Source: Pseudomonas syringae CC1557
GTDB taxonomy: Bacteria; Pseudomonadota; Gammaproteobacteria; Pseudomonadales; Pseudomonadaceae
DNA: 64,000 nt
Assembly: GCF_000452705.1 (NCBI RefSeq)
Contig: NZ_CP007014.1
Coordinates: forward strand, 2,418,001-2,482,000
Direction: 5' to 3'
The position numbers and the translations under genes were made by a program. Numbering within the stretch: position 1 is the stretch's first letter; every line of letters starts with the position of its first letter. The notes under the pieces were generated by a model. It was not told the DNA's origin and searched no databases. It saw nothing but the letters and a program-made list of their open reading frames with translations. Shown in pieces: positions 1 to 8,406 of the stretch.

Positions 1-822
1 CGGCCCGGTAAAGCGTTGCCACCACGGTTCAAGGATCGGCTCCAGTGCTCCGCTGTCCAGGTGTGGACGCAGCCAGTCTTCGAACAGGTGAACAACGCCC
101 AGGCCATCCATTGCGCATTGCACCGTCAGGTCAAACGCGCCGCCGATTCTCACAATCAATGGCCCGTTCGGGTCGACCCTGACAACCTCTCCATCACGCT
201 CGTATTCCCAGGGTGGCAGATTTCCGCTGGGGAACTTGCCTCGCAGGCAAGCATGGCCCAGCAGGTCTCGTGGATGCCCGGGGCGTCCTCTGACATTCAG
301 ATAAGCGGGTGACGCGGCGGTTGCAAAGCGCTGGAAGCGCGGACCGATCGGCACGGCGATCATGTCCTGCTCGAGACGATCATCGTAACGAATACCCGCA
401 TCACAGCCTGCCGCGAGCATGTCGACGAAGCTCTCTTCGGTGACCACTTCCAGACGGATATCAGGGTACATCTGCAGAAAGGGCGTGATGATCGACGGCA
501 GCACCAGTCTGGCGGCGCTGACGGGCACGTTCAGCCTCAAGGTGCCGGAAGGGCGATCACGGAAATCATTGACCACATCCAGCGCGGACTCGACTTCGCC
601 AAGGGCGGGCACAATGCGCTCCATCAGCTTGGCACCGGCTTCGGTAGGCGCCACGCTGCGCGTTGTACGGTTGAGCAAGCGCACGCCAAGCCTTGATTCC
701 AGGCGGCGAATCGCATCGCTGAGACTGGAGGCGGATTTGCCGCTGACCCGGGCGGCCTCGCGAAAGCCTCCGGCGTTGACTACCGCGACAAATGCCAGCA
801 AATCCTGAATGTCTGTATTCAC
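1..822 (-). CDS. LysR-family transcriptional regulator (3' end outside window)
   Basis: Reading the minus strand from a GTG at 822 gives MNTDIQDLLAFVAVVNAGGF, an N-terminal winged helix typical of LysR proteins, followed by the conserved stretch RRLESRLGVRLLNRTTR and then the effector-binding domain. 274 codons are open and the frame runs off the left edge, so the stop is not seen. The GTG start was chosen because it puts the helix-turn-helix at the usual residue 1-60 position; no in-frame ATG lies close upstream. It is divergent from the aldo/keto reductase at 964, and LysR proteins often control the divergent neighbour, so it may regulate that gene (inference). Ligand unknown. Confidence 0.9.
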   Translation of the reverse strand, partial: MNTDIQDLLAFVAVVNAGGFREAARVSGKSASSLSDAIRRLESRLGVRLLNRTTRSVAPTEAGAKLMERIVPALGEVESALDVVNDFRDRPSGTLRLNVPVSAARLVLPSIITPFLQMYPDIRLEVVTEESFVDMLAAGCDAGIRYDDRLEQDMIAVPIGPRFQRFATAASPAYLNVRGRPGHPRDLLGHACLRGKFPSGNLPPWEYERDGEVVRVDPNGPLIVRIGGAFDLTVQCAMDGLGVVHLFEDWLRPHLDSGALEPILEPWWQRFTGP

Positions 823-963
823 GCTTGTCTGCTCGATTTTTTGTATTGAAGGTCTGGTGCGGGCTGTTCTCTGAGCCGTACAGCCTGTGCTGATTGCACC
901 TGATTATCAACCAGGTGGCCAATGTCTATAGTGCGGCATACACATCGGATCAAGGCGCATGAA

Positions 964-1827
964 ATGAGCAATCCAGAAAAGACAGGCACATTCCAGGTGG
1001 GCAACCACCATGTCAATCGCATGGGGTACGGCGCGATGCAACTGGCCGGCCCGGGTGTGTTCGGCCCAGCCAAGGATCCCGAGGCCGCCATTGCGGTGCT
1101 GCGCGAAGCCGTCGCGCAAGGCATCAATCATATTGATACCGCAGATTTTTATGGCCCTCATGTCACCAACACTCTGATTCGCGAAGCACTGCACCCGTAT
1201 GCGGATGACCTGCTGATCGTGACCAAGGTCGGTGCGGTGCGTGGTTCTGATGCTTCATGGAATCCTGCATTCAGTCCGGCAGAGTTGACCCGGGCTGTTC
1301 ACGACAACCTGAAGAACCTCGGCCTGGAAGCGCTCGATGTGGTCAATTTCCGTGCGTGGGGAGATCATCAAGCGCCCGCCGACGGCTCCATCGAAGAACC
1401 GTTCGGCGCGCTGATCAGGCTTCAGGAGCAAGGCCTTATCCGCCATCTGGGATTGAGCAACGTCACGGCGAAACAGATCAAGCAGGCACAGGGCATGGCT
1501 GACATCGTGTGCGTGCAGAATCATTACAACCTGTCTCACCGCTCTGACGAATCGCTGATCGCCGAGCTGAACGAGCAGGGCATTGCCTATGTGCCGTTCT
1601 TCCCGCTGGGTGGTTTTTCGCCTTTGCAGTCACAAACCCTGTCCAGCGTGGCAAGCCGCATGAAAGCGTCGCCGCTGTGTGTCGCACTGGCCTGGCTGCT
1701 GCAACGCTCGCCGAACATCCTGCTGATCCCCGGTACGTCCTCGGTCGCGCATTTGCGCGAGAACCTCAGTGCCAGCGAACTGATCATCGAGCCTGATCTA
1801 CTGGCCGAACTCGATAGGGTGGCCTAG
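964..1827 (+). CDS. Aldo/keto reductase family oxidoreductase
   Basis: A 287-residue NADPH-dependent aldo/keto reductase, expected to be cytosolic and to reduce aldehydes or ketones. It shows NRMGYGAMQL near the N-terminus, the HIDTADFYGPH segment that supplies the catalytic Asp and Tyr, the VTKVG lysine strand and the C-terminal cofactor-binding IPGTSSVAHLREN. The frame is open from 922, but ATG 964 (MSNPEKTG) fits the family N-terminus better. It is divergent from the LysR gene ending at 822, its probable regulator. The stop codon is part of a CTAG target duplication of the adjacent MITE-like element, so the 3' UTR is interrupted although the protein is intact. The substrate cannot be told from sequence. 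Confidence 0.9.
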   Translation: MSNPEKTGTFQVGNHHVNRMGYGAMQLAGPGVFGPAKDPEAAIAVLREAVAQGINHIDTADFYGPHVTNTLIREALHPYADDLLIVTKVGAVRGSDASWNPAFSPAELTRAVHDNLKNLGLEALDVVNFRAWGDHQAPADGSIEEPFGALIRLQEQGLIRHLGLSNVTAKQIKQAQGMADIVCVQNHYNLSHRSDESLIAELNEQGIAYVPFFPLGGFSPLQSQTLSSVASRMKASPLCVALAWLLQRSPNILLIPGTSSVAHLRENLSASELIIEPDLLAELDRVA

Positions 1828-1986
1828 GCTCTGTATGTAAAGTGGCTGCGCTCGGTGATGCTGCGTTAAAAACAGGCTCGTGCGCGAGTCCGATCGGAAT
1901 GCTCATTTACAACACGTAGACTCTGCTTCCTCGCCTGTTTTTGCCTTGCCTGACCTTCGCTCGCCGACTTTTCGTACAGAACCTAG
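1824..1986. mobile_element. MITE-like element with CTAG target duplications
   Basis: Bases 1828-1982 are bounded by imperfect inverted ends: left GCTCTGTATGTAAAG and, on the other strand, right GTTCTGTACGAAAAG, 12 of 15 matching. CTAG stands directly outside each end (1824-1827 and 1983-1986), as expected for a 4-bp target duplication. There is no transposase frame inside 155 bp, so it must be mobilised in trans. CTAG duplications of this kind are known for IS5-type transposases, so a derivative of such an element is the best guess. Confidence 0.7.
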
Positions 1987-2321
1987 ACCAACACAGCTGC
2001 GGTGACGGTCTCCTGACGTGGGTTGGGCCTGTCGCTACGAGGTCGATGGGGCGGTCCGACTTTTCGAAGACCGCCAGTTTGCGTTTATCGGGCCGATGAT
2101 GGAAAAACTCAGAGTCAAAGCGTCTCCGCTCTGATTATCAGATGACATGTGATCTGCCGTCATTTACTGTCCGTTCATATTGGTTTTGAGAAATGGCAAC
2201 CTGACACTCGGCGCTGGAAGTGGTGGGCGTGATCAACTTAAATTGGCTGAGGAAGGCCTGTATTAACCCACGCTGAAGGTTATTGGGCGGGATCAACAGG
2301 CGCTTGAAAGTACGTTAAGAC
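1987..2321. other. Intergenic stretch without a gene
   Basis: No credible coding frame. It contains a 7-bp inverted repeat, GGCGGTC at 2050-2056 with GACCGCC at 2069-2075, two similar GGGCG-GATCAAC strings near 2225 and 2285, and a near-copy (14 of 15 bases, 2301-2315) of the end of the neighbouring LysR gene (2326-2340). This patchwork is compatible with an island edge, but nothing further can be named. Confidence 0.5.
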
Positions 2322-3170
2322 TCAGCGTTTGAAAGTACGTATAAGCAATCCTTGCAGCTGCATGGCTCCAGGATTGTCGGTATCACTCAAGAGATAAATG
2401 TAGTGTTTTGGCAGCACCGGTAGGGTCAGTCCTTCGATGTTCGCGGTCAGGGCGTCGCTCAGCATGCCGGTTTCCATCAGCCCGACGGCCATGCCGCTAC
2501 GGACAGTGGCTTCAACCGCAGGAGAACTTGCACTTTCGAGCAGAATCCGATGGGGCAGTCCTGCTTCCCGGAGGGCATTGATCGCGGCGTCACGATAGGG
2601 GCAGCCTTGGAGCTGTACTGCTATTGGCAAGGGCATGTCAGGATCATATTTGAACTCCCGTGACGCTACCCAGCAAGGTGAGGTTGTCCAGATCAACTCG
2701 CCCTGGCCCAAACGCTGCGGAGAAACCATCAAGGTAATATCCAGTAGATGTCGCGAGAAAAGGCTGAACAGCTCGCAACTCGAACGGGCTTCCACCTCCA
2801 GTTGGAGCAAAGGGTTGCTCATCACAAACACCGGCAGCAGATCTGTCATCACGCTTGCTGCGTAAGAGTCGGGTACTCCAAGCCTGAGCTTTCCTTTAAG
2901 CAACTGCGGCGACAAGGAGGCCATCAGGCGGTCGTGACTGAGTAGGAATTCGGTTGTATCTGCCAGTAAGCGTCGACCAAATTGAGTGAGTTCGACCAGT
3001 TGGTTATTACGGTTGAAAAGACGTTGTCCCACCAGTTCCTCAAGCTTTTGAATTTGCGTCGTGACCGCAGAAGGGCTTCGGTTGACGTAACCTGCCGCCT
3101 CCTTGAAACGTCCTAGTCGCGCCACCGCATGAAACGTCCTCAATACATCAACATCCAATCCGCGCGCCAT
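2322..3170 (-). CDS. LysR-family regulator at the edge of the phosphonate cluster
   Basis: A 282-residue LysR protein. Residues 1-60 (MARGLDVDVLRTFHAVARLG, then RSPSAVTTQIQKLEELVGQR) are the winged helix; residues about 95-275 form the periplasmic-binding-protein-like effector domain. It is transcribed away from the EgtD-like methyltransferase at 3287 across a 116-bp AT-rich gap holding a palindrome (3194-3210), the normal layout for a LysR protein controlling its divergent neighbour. It is therefore the best candidate local regulator of the cluster (inference). Its last codons are nearly duplicated just downstream (2301-2315). Confidence 0.9.
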   Translation of the reverse strand: MARGLDVDVLRTFHAVARLGRFKEAAGYVNRSPSAVTTQIQKLEELVGQRLFNRNNQLVELTQFGRRLLADTTEFLLSHDRLMASLSPQLLKGKLRLGVPDSYAASVMTDLLPVFVMSNPLLQLEVEARSSCELFSLFSRHLLDITLMVSPQRLGQGELIWTTSPCWVASREFKYDPDMPLPIAVQLQGCPYRDAAINALREAGLPHRILLESASSPAVEATVRSGMAVGLMETGMLSDALTANIEGLTLPVLPKHYIYLLSDTDNPGAMQLQGLLIRTFKR

Positions 3171-3193
3171 AATTCAATTCCTTTTAATTACAG

Positions 3194-3210
3194 ATTTTGA
3201 TCATTCAAAT
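3194..3210. promoter_or_regulatory. Candidate LysR operator between divergent genes
   Basis: ATTTTGA-TCAT-TCAAAT is an imperfect palindrome of LysR-box type (short dyad arms in AT-rich sequence), 24 bp upstream of the LysR start and about 77 bp upstream of the methyltransferase start. Assignment rests only on symmetry and position. Confidence 0.4.
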
Positions 3211-3286
3211 CGACAAGTTATCGGCGTTGCTATAGGTTCACTCTGTGTGTTTAACGGCTGTTCTCCATGGAGTTTGGAAAATATTG

Positions 3287-4294
3287 ATGTCTATCAGTGA
3301 ATTGGTTCTTAAAGCGTTGCGTGGGTGTAAGGGGTTTGAGTCAGCACAAATATGGAGTGTCGAGAACGAGGAAAAATATTCAACGCTTAAGTCGGGCCGC
3401 GTCACTCGCTCACCAAGTAATCTTGTTAGTGAAGAGATTTTCTCACTCATGCATCGCCTTAATCATGAAGGTATTTTCACGCAGGGTCTTTGTAGCGGTA
3501 TAGGGGGGCAGGGCTCACTTGGTCGCACTCTCGCTGCGCTAGGTGAGCACTTGGCTGCTTTGGCTAGAGGAAAAAAAGTTCACTATGTGGAGCTTGGACC
3601 CGAGCCAGTCAAGACCTCTCAGCTGGTCCGTGCTTTAAGGACTGATGATTCTGGCATGGTGCTCTATACCGCAGTAGATATCAATGAAACCTCAGAGCTT
3701 TCAATGAAAGAGGCTATTTCACCATTGCTCAGTGATGGGAATGATTTTCGTTATATGGCGGCCAATTATCATCATCTTTTACGGCCTGATATCGACAGGC
3801 AGCAAGACTTGACGTTGATCACAATGCTGGGCTTTCAGGAAGGTAATGAAATGCCTGAAGTCATCGGCAAACTGCTCGGAAATTTAGGAGGTAGGACAAC
3901 ATACGTCGTTTCGGAAATGCAACTTTATGTCGACGGTAACAACAAACATATCTTTGATTTTTACGAAAATGACTACATGGCTACCTTTTCAAGGTTGGTT
4001 AGCCAACTTCAGAGCGTTCAAACGATCGGCGATCATATCGTAACGCTTTTGACAATACCGGTACTGGGCCGTGAAATTTACGCTGCCGTTACCCTACAGC
4101 CGGGGAGGCGCGACGGTGTCCTCGGTTGTCTGATCACTAACATTTGTTTGAAGTACACCCTTGAGCAGTTTCGCGCCATTCGTCAGTACCAGGGGCTGTC
4201 GGTGACTGACGAGTTCTTGACCGGCGACGGAAGTGTCGTTTACCAGCTCGCCCGTTTCAATGATCAGACGCAGAGCGTCAGGAGGACGTTCTAA
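3287..4294 (+). CDS. EgtD-like SAM-dependent methyltransferase (Methyltransf_33 type)
   Basis: A 335-residue protein of the histidine N-alpha-methyltransferase (EgtD) superfamily. The SAM-binding core is VELGPEPVKTSQLVRAL, the family's ELGxGxxxKT motif, and a second strand YTAVDINETSE follows. The frame is open from 3245; ATG 3287 (MSISELV) is preferred because GGAA lies 7 bases upstream. No EgtB or other ergothioneine gene is nearby, so it probably methylates an amine of the cluster's own product rather than histidine for ergothioneine (inference). The stop overlaps the next start (TAATG), so it is translationally coupled to the 2OG oxygenase. Codon use is more AT-rich than in the flanking core genes. 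Confidence 0.8.
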   Translation: MSISELVLKALRGCKGFESAQIWSVENEEKYSTLKSGRVTRSPSNLVSEEIFSLMHRLNHEGIFTQGLCSGIGGQGSLGRTLAALGEHLAALARGKKVHYVELGPEPVKTSQLVRALRTDDSGMVLYTAVDINETSELSMKEAISPLLSDGNDFRYMAANYHHLLRPDIDRQQDLTLITMLGFQEGNEMPEVIGKLLGNLGGRTTYVVSEMQLYVDGNNKHIFDFYENDYMATFSRLVSQLQSVQTIGDHIVTLLTIPVLGREIYAAVTLQPGRRDGVLGCLITNICLKYTLEQFRAIRQYQGLSVTDEFLTGDGSVVYQLARFNDQTQSVRRTF

Positions 4295-5304
4295 TGGATA
4301 ACAATAACTATACGCTGCCGGTTTTTGCAAAAGGTTTCAGCCGGGCACGGTTGGCATTGAAAACAACGTTTACGCGTGTATCCAGGCGATCTCTCGCTGA
4401 GGAGACGGTATCGCTAGGATGGGATGATCGATTTGTGCAGGTTCGTCCTGGTTGCGTACGGAACTCCGGAACGCTTGCCGATCTGGGTTATAAAAGCGCT
4501 CTATTGGGAGGCGTCCGCCCTGAGCGGATAACGGCCATCGCCAGTCTGCGTCGATGGCTGGCAGATGAGGCAATCATGGCGTTGCGGCATGAGTGTACGG
4601 CCTTGGAGAGTTATTCGGAAGAGCGGGACTGGATCATTACCAAACGTACACGAGGGGCGACCCGATACTCGAAATTTATTAATGACATGATGAATAGCCG
4701 TGCATTTTTGTTGGCGGTCTCGCGTATCGCCGGCGTGCCGCTCGTCCCTTATCCACTGGTCAATGCTCGCTCGCAGGTTAATTATTATTACCCGCGTCAT
4801 ACGCCAGAGCAAAAACAGCAGGTCGGTATGTGGCATACCGACGGTACCTGTTTTGTCCTGAACATGCTGATGTCAGATGCCAGCGAGTTCCAGGGCGGCG
4901 AGTTTCTTTATCACGAAGGTCCGGTTGATACGTTTCACAGGGAAACGCCTCAACGTGAGCTTGTCAGAAAAGCCAGTCTCGTCAGCGTGGGCGATTCGTT
5001 ATTTATCCACGGCAGTAAATTGTTTCACGGCGTTGAGCCGGTAGTGCAAGGCCGTCGAATGTCGCTGGTCCTGTCGTTTCACTATCCTTACTCCTCTGAA
5101 GACGTCAACGAGTTCTGGCATCTTGCTTCAGACGACGGGATCGGACAAACCCTCGGCAAGTGGATGACGTTGAAGCGCGACCTGACAAGGCGCGCAGATG
5201 AGCAGTACGAGCGTCTTGGAATAGATCCCATCACGTTCGACGATCTGTTGCCCAAGGACCTTGATGCATCAGACGAGCATCATTCATATGAAGGCTTTCC
5301 ATGA
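4294..5304 (+). CDS. 2-oxoglutarate/Fe(II)-dependent oxygenase
   Basis: A 336-residue putative non-haem iron dioxygenase. The facial triad is visible as HTD in MWHTDGTCF (about residue 183) and the distal His in KLFHGVEP (about 248), followed by GRRMSLVLSFHYP, whose Arg would bind the 2-oxoglutarate carboxylate. Such enzymes hydroxylate, desaturate or cyclise small molecules. It starts inside the stop of the EgtD-like gene, so both belong to one operon facing away from the LysR gene. A tailoring role in the phosphonate pathway is inferred from position; the substrate is unknown. Confidence 0.8.
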   Translation: MDNNNYTLPVFAKGFSRARLALKTTFTRVSRRSLAEETVSLGWDDRFVQVRPGCVRNSGTLADLGYKSALLGGVRPERITAIASLRRWLADEAIMALRHECTALESYSEERDWIITKRTRGATRYSKFINDMMNSRAFLLAVSRIAGVPLVPYPLVNARSQVNYYYPRHTPEQKQQVGMWHTDGTCFVLNMLMSDASEFQGGEFLYHEGPVDTFHRETPQRELVRKASLVSVGDSLFIHGSKLFHGVEPVVQGRRMSLVLSFHYPYSSEDVNEFWHLASDDGIGQTLGKWMTLKRDLTRRADEQYERLGIDPITFDDLLPKDLDASDEHHSYEGFP

Positions 5305-5329
5305 GCTTGATTGGCTTACAGCTGATATT

Positions 5330-5520
5330 CGTTCTGTCCTGGAGTCAGTGCTCGTGTATCTGAAGCCACCTGTTACGCTGATCGGGTCGGCACTGATGTT
5401 TGGAGACCATTTACGCATCGACTTATCTGGGGGTGCTTGGCGTGGCTGCAGGTGTGTCCCTTATCGCGGATGAGACCTGCACCTGCAGTGGTGAAAGAGT
5501 AGAAGTCGCCCCGTGCACTT
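5330..5520 (+). pseudogene. Remnant of an EamA/DMT-type transporter C-terminus, frameshifted
   Basis: Two overlapping frames together resemble the last two helices of an EamA drug/metabolite transporter. The first gives SVLVYLKPPVTLIGSALMFG (about 5336-5395); about 20 bases later, in a different frame, comes STYLGVLGVAAGVSLIA (about 5418-5468). Normally these segments are continuous (YLxP...GExL...lG..li..Gv), so an indel near 5400-5415 broke the gene, and no N-terminal part remains. It lies between the convergent oxygenase and PdxH-like genes and may be the decayed former exporter of the cluster or debris of cluster assembly. Confidence 0.55.
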
Positions 5521-5535
5521 TTACCGCGGCTGCTC

Positions 5536-6117
5536 TTATGGCTGCAGCAGATCTTTTTCCCACCCCTGCGGGGTCTTGGTATAGCGTTCACGCAGGTGCA
5601 GCCGATTCTCCCGGAACGTCAGAAACTCTATCGTCACAGGTCGTACGATAAATCCTCCCCAGTTTTCGGGCTTTGGTATGGATTTGTTTGCGAGCTTCTT
5701 TTTCATACCCTCGAATCGTTCCAGCATTTCGTGCTCTGAGGAAAGCGGCTGGCTCTGGTGACAACTGAGGGTTGTCAGCTGTGCACTTCTGGAGCGGGTC
5801 TGCCAGTACGCCTCTGCCTTTTCCTCGGGAACGGCATTGGCGATTCCCCTGACCCTGACCTGATAACCCTGAAGCTCCCACCAGAATGTCAACGCTACCT
5901 GTGGATTACTCTGAAGTTCACTGCCTTTTTGCGAATCCAGAAACGTGCAGAAAACAAATCCCTGCTCATCGACAGATTTCAGATCGACAAAACGAGCATT
6001 GGGAAAGCCGTTTTCGTCCGTCGTCGATACGCACATAGCTCCTGGATGCTTGAGTGTCCGGGCACTTTTGATTTCGTTCCACCAGTGGTGAAAATGCTCA
6101 ATTGGATGTTCGGTCAT
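5536..6117 (-). CDS. PdxH/PhzG-like FMN-dependent pyridoxamine-phosphate-oxidase-fold protein
   Basis: A 193-residue protein with PNPOx hallmarks: ARFVDLKSVDEQGFVFCTF, SQKGSELQSNPQVALTFWW, YQVRVRGIA, then PENWGGFIVRP and the terminal RERYTKTPQGWEKDLLQP. The FMN-binding arginines and lysines of these motifs look intact. The frame is open from 6153; ATG 6117 (MTEHPIEHF) is chosen because GGAG lies 8 bases upstream. It overlaps the end of the MFS gene by 20 bases and is the last gene of the minus-strand run. In secondary metabolism, homologues such as PhzG oxidise pathway intermediates, so this is more likely a pathway oxidase than the housekeeping PdxH (inference). Confidence 0.8.
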   Translation of the reverse strand: MTEHPIEHFHHWWNEIKSARTLKHPGAMCVSTTDENGFPNARFVDLKSVDEQGFVFCTFLDSQKGSELQSNPQVALTFWWELQGYQVRVRGIANAVPEEKAEAYWQTRSRSAQLTTLSCHQSQPLSSEHEMLERFEGMKKKLANKSIPKPENWGGFIVRPVTIEFLTFRENRLHLRERYTKTPQGWEKDLLQP

Positions 6118-7327
6118 GACACGCTCCAGAGTAGGTGAGTCTGCCTGATGCACAGACCCGATTGAAAAGGTAAAAGCAGCAGATCAGCACACCCGACAAG
6201 AGGAAAAAGTACAGGTTTCCTTGGTCAGCGTAGACAAATATGCCTCCCAGCAGCGGGGCGCACGCCATGCCCAGCATGTAGATATAAAAAAAAGAAAAAT
6301 AAGCGCCCTTGTAACGCACCGGTGTCAGTATCTCCATCGCGAAATTGGTGGTAGAGATCACAATTATTTCACCCAGTTTGAGCAGGATGGCATAAGGCAG
6401 CAAGGCTGCGTATGAGTCCAGTGAGCAAGATGACACGATGACCTGGCTAAGGATCAAGAAACCCAGCGCAATAAATATTCGCTGCTTCAAATTGAACCGC
6501 TGAAGAGCTTGATTGATGCTGAAATACATGAACACGACCATCACCGTATTGATGATCTGGATGGTTGCGTAAAGCCTGATTGCCTGGGGCGGGGCAAACT
6601 GGCTGTTCAACAGCATCAACAAGACAATATCATTGCTGTGAATGACCAGATAACACAGCACGCAGAAGGCACACAATGCGAGAAAATTCTTATCCTGAAA
6701 AATGATCCTGAGCCCTGCAGTCAGTACAATGTTCCGTTTTTTCTGCCCAGCCGAAAAAGTATTCAGTAAGGCATAAAGTGCAATGATCAATGTGCAGGCC
6801 AGGCAACCGTAAAGCAGAAAATCCCGGTTATGTATGCCTGCCAGTGCTACCAGCGCCGGTGCAATTGCCCCCCCGATGTTTACATAATAGTAGCGAGCGC
6901 TGTGCGCCATTTCGATAACTTCGCCCGGCGCGCGATCGCTGAGATTAACCTTGAACCCCATCTCCAGTGTTCGGGTGGAAATCGTAAGCCCTATGAGCCC
7001 GGTCACGACAACGGCCAGATAAGGCGTCATGAGCATGGCAATAGCTGACCCCAGAACGAGGCTTGAGGCGACCAGCGTGCGCCTCAGGTTACCCGCATCT
7101 ATCGCATGCCCAGCAAGTTGCGTGGCAAAGAACGCGGAGAGGGTGGCAGTGAATAACAGTGCGCCAGACTCAAGCTGATTAAGTGAGAACTGCTGTTCGA
7201 AGACAATGACCATATACGGGTAAGCGATAAAATAAACCAGACGAACCAGCAGCGTCCCGAGAAGCTCCTGAGCACAATGCCTGTGGACTTGCATCAAACT
7301 GCCGGAGAGAATCGATGGTTTTCTCAT
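6098..7327 (-). CDS. MFS transporter, probable product exporter
   Basis: A 409-residue polytopic protein with about 12 hydrophobic segments, for example LVRLVYFIAYPYMVIVFEQQ near the start and FLLSGVLICCFYLF near the end. Its shape is that of a major facilitator superfamily drug-type efflux carrier. Start and stop share ATGA-type overlaps with the PGK-like gene (7324-7327), so it is co-translated with the biosynthetic enzymes. Export of, or self-protection against, the phosphonate product is the natural reading (inference). It is the only intact transporter in the cluster; a broken EamA carrier lies 0.6 kb away. Confidence 0.85.
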   Translation of the reverse strand: MRKPSILSGSLMQVHRHCAQELLGTLLVRLVYFIAYPYMVIVFEQQFSLNQLESGALLFTATLSAFFATQLAGHAIDAGNLRRTLVASSLVLGSAIAMLMTPYLAVVVTGLIGLTISTRTLEMGFKVNLSDRAPGEVIEMAHSARYYYVNIGGAIAPALVALAGIHNRDFLLYGCLACTLIIALYALLNTFSAGQKKRNIVLTAGLRIIFQDKNFLALCAFCVLCYLVIHSNDIVLLMLLNSQFAPPQAIRLYATIQIINTVMVVFMYFSINQALQRFNLKQRIFIALGFLILSQVIVSSCSLDSYAALLPYAILLKLGEIIVISTTNFAMEILTPVRYKGAYFSFFYIYMLGMACAPLLGGIFVYADQGNLYFFLLSGVLICCFYLFNRVCASGRLTYSGACHDRTSN

Positions 7328-8406
7328 GAAGGCTCTCCGTATGACGGAAGTGCATTTGCTGAGGAGAAAAACGCCAGGGCTGCTCCGCCCCCCGAGGAGC
7401 AGTTGGAAAAGGTCCTTACCTCGGTAAGCGTATCTCCGCCCATGAATAATCCATTCACGCCAGCTTGCTCAAGCCGGTGGTAACACTCATGGGAATACTG
7501 ACTCGCCGGGGTGCTGAGAGGGCCTGCCGCGAAAAATGAAAACGTATCCGGCGCGAGCTCGACCTCGTTGAAAATACGCGCATCAACAATGAAGTCGATA
7601 ATGCTGTCATCTGCCTTCACGCCCAGAAAGTGGCGAGGTACGACGGCTCCACTGTGATCCTCGACCAACAACACCTCAGGCAAATGAATCTTGCGCAACA
7701 CCTCTTGGGTAAGCTCCAATGGGTAGTGAACCGAACGACCTATCGGAAAGCCCAGTGTGTTGAGCACACTATTCAACACCGCGCCCCCCACAATAATCGC
7801 ATGTACATTCAGGCGCCCCTGATGTGCACCTAAAAAGTCGACTTTTTCTATTTTATTGCCACCCAGCAGCAGGACAGTTCGTCGATGCGCGTAAAGCGTT
7901 TCATACAGGTGCTGGAGGGTGTGAAGCTGGCTACTCACTCCCTGCGAGTACTGCCAAGGCAGAAACTCTTTTATCGCGTCATTGGACGCATTTTTGCGGT
8001 GCAGCTTACAAAAGCCGCCGATCACCAGATGGTCTCCCGGCGCTGACAGCTGTTGTGCAAAATCTCTGTCGTTCTTTTGTTCTTGTGGGTAAAGGCGAGT
8101 GTTGCCGAACAAGGCTATTGAGCCGGGTGCCATGCGGCGCGCATATTCAAGTGACACCGGACCCACACAATCTTCCAGATAGGCCACTTGCCGACCCAGC
8201 CTATGTGCCAGCAGCGTTGCGAGCCAAGGGGTCTGCTGCGCTGTACCTTTTTTGAAGTCGCCCTGGTGATTCAGGATGATGATCCGCTGTTCAGTCGCGA
8301 GCAGCGGCATCAGTGACGAAACTTCTTCATCAATCCTGGGGTGCTCCTGCACCCCCTGATTGATATTGATGCCAGCGCTGTAGATGAGGACAGGTTGTGT
8401 ATTCAT
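7324..8406 (-). CDS. Phosphoglycerate kinase homologue, proposed phosphonolactate kinase
   Basis: A 360-residue divergent but full-length PGK. Family landmarks in order: PRIDEEV, NHQGDFKKG (normally SHLGRPxG), GNTRLYPQEQKNDRDFAQQL, GGFCKLHRKNAS, LLLGGNKIEKV, IIVGGAVLNSVL, FFAAGPL (normally NGPMG), GGDTLTEV and SSGGGAALAFF. The nucleotide-binding GGG and GGDT loops are kept. Among the residues that bind 3-phosphoglycerate in ordinary PGKs, the Asp of the DFN motif appears to be Gly and the Arg after SHLG appears to be Asp, while Arg in PRI, NTR and LHR remains. I infer that it phosphorylates the carboxylate of a 3-phosphoglycerate isostere such as 3-phosphonolactate. It overlaps both neighbours by 4 bases. 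Confidence 0.85.
   Translation of the reverse strand: MNTQPVLIYSAGININQGVQEHPRIDEEVSSLMPLLATEQRIIILNHQGDFKKGTAQQTPWLATLLAHRLGRQVAYLEDCVGPVSLEYARRMAPGSIALFGNTRLYPQEQKNDRDFAQQLSAPGDHLVIGGFCKLHRKNASNDAIKEFLPWQYSQGVSSQLHTLQHLYETLYAHRRTVLLLGGNKIEKVDFLGAHQGRLNVHAIIVGGAVLNSVLNTLGFPIGRSVHYPLELTQEVLRKIHLPEVLLVEDHSGAVVPRHFLGVKADDSIIDFIVDARIFNEVELAPDTFSFFAAGPLSTPASQYSHECYHRLEQAGVNGLFMGGDTLTEVRTFSNCSSGGGAALAFFSSANALPSYGEPS

Noticed and set aside
3287..4294. Ergothioneine biosynthesis
   Set aside because: Only an EgtD-like protein is present; no EgtB sulfoxide synthase or lyase is nearby, and the context is phosphonate metabolism.
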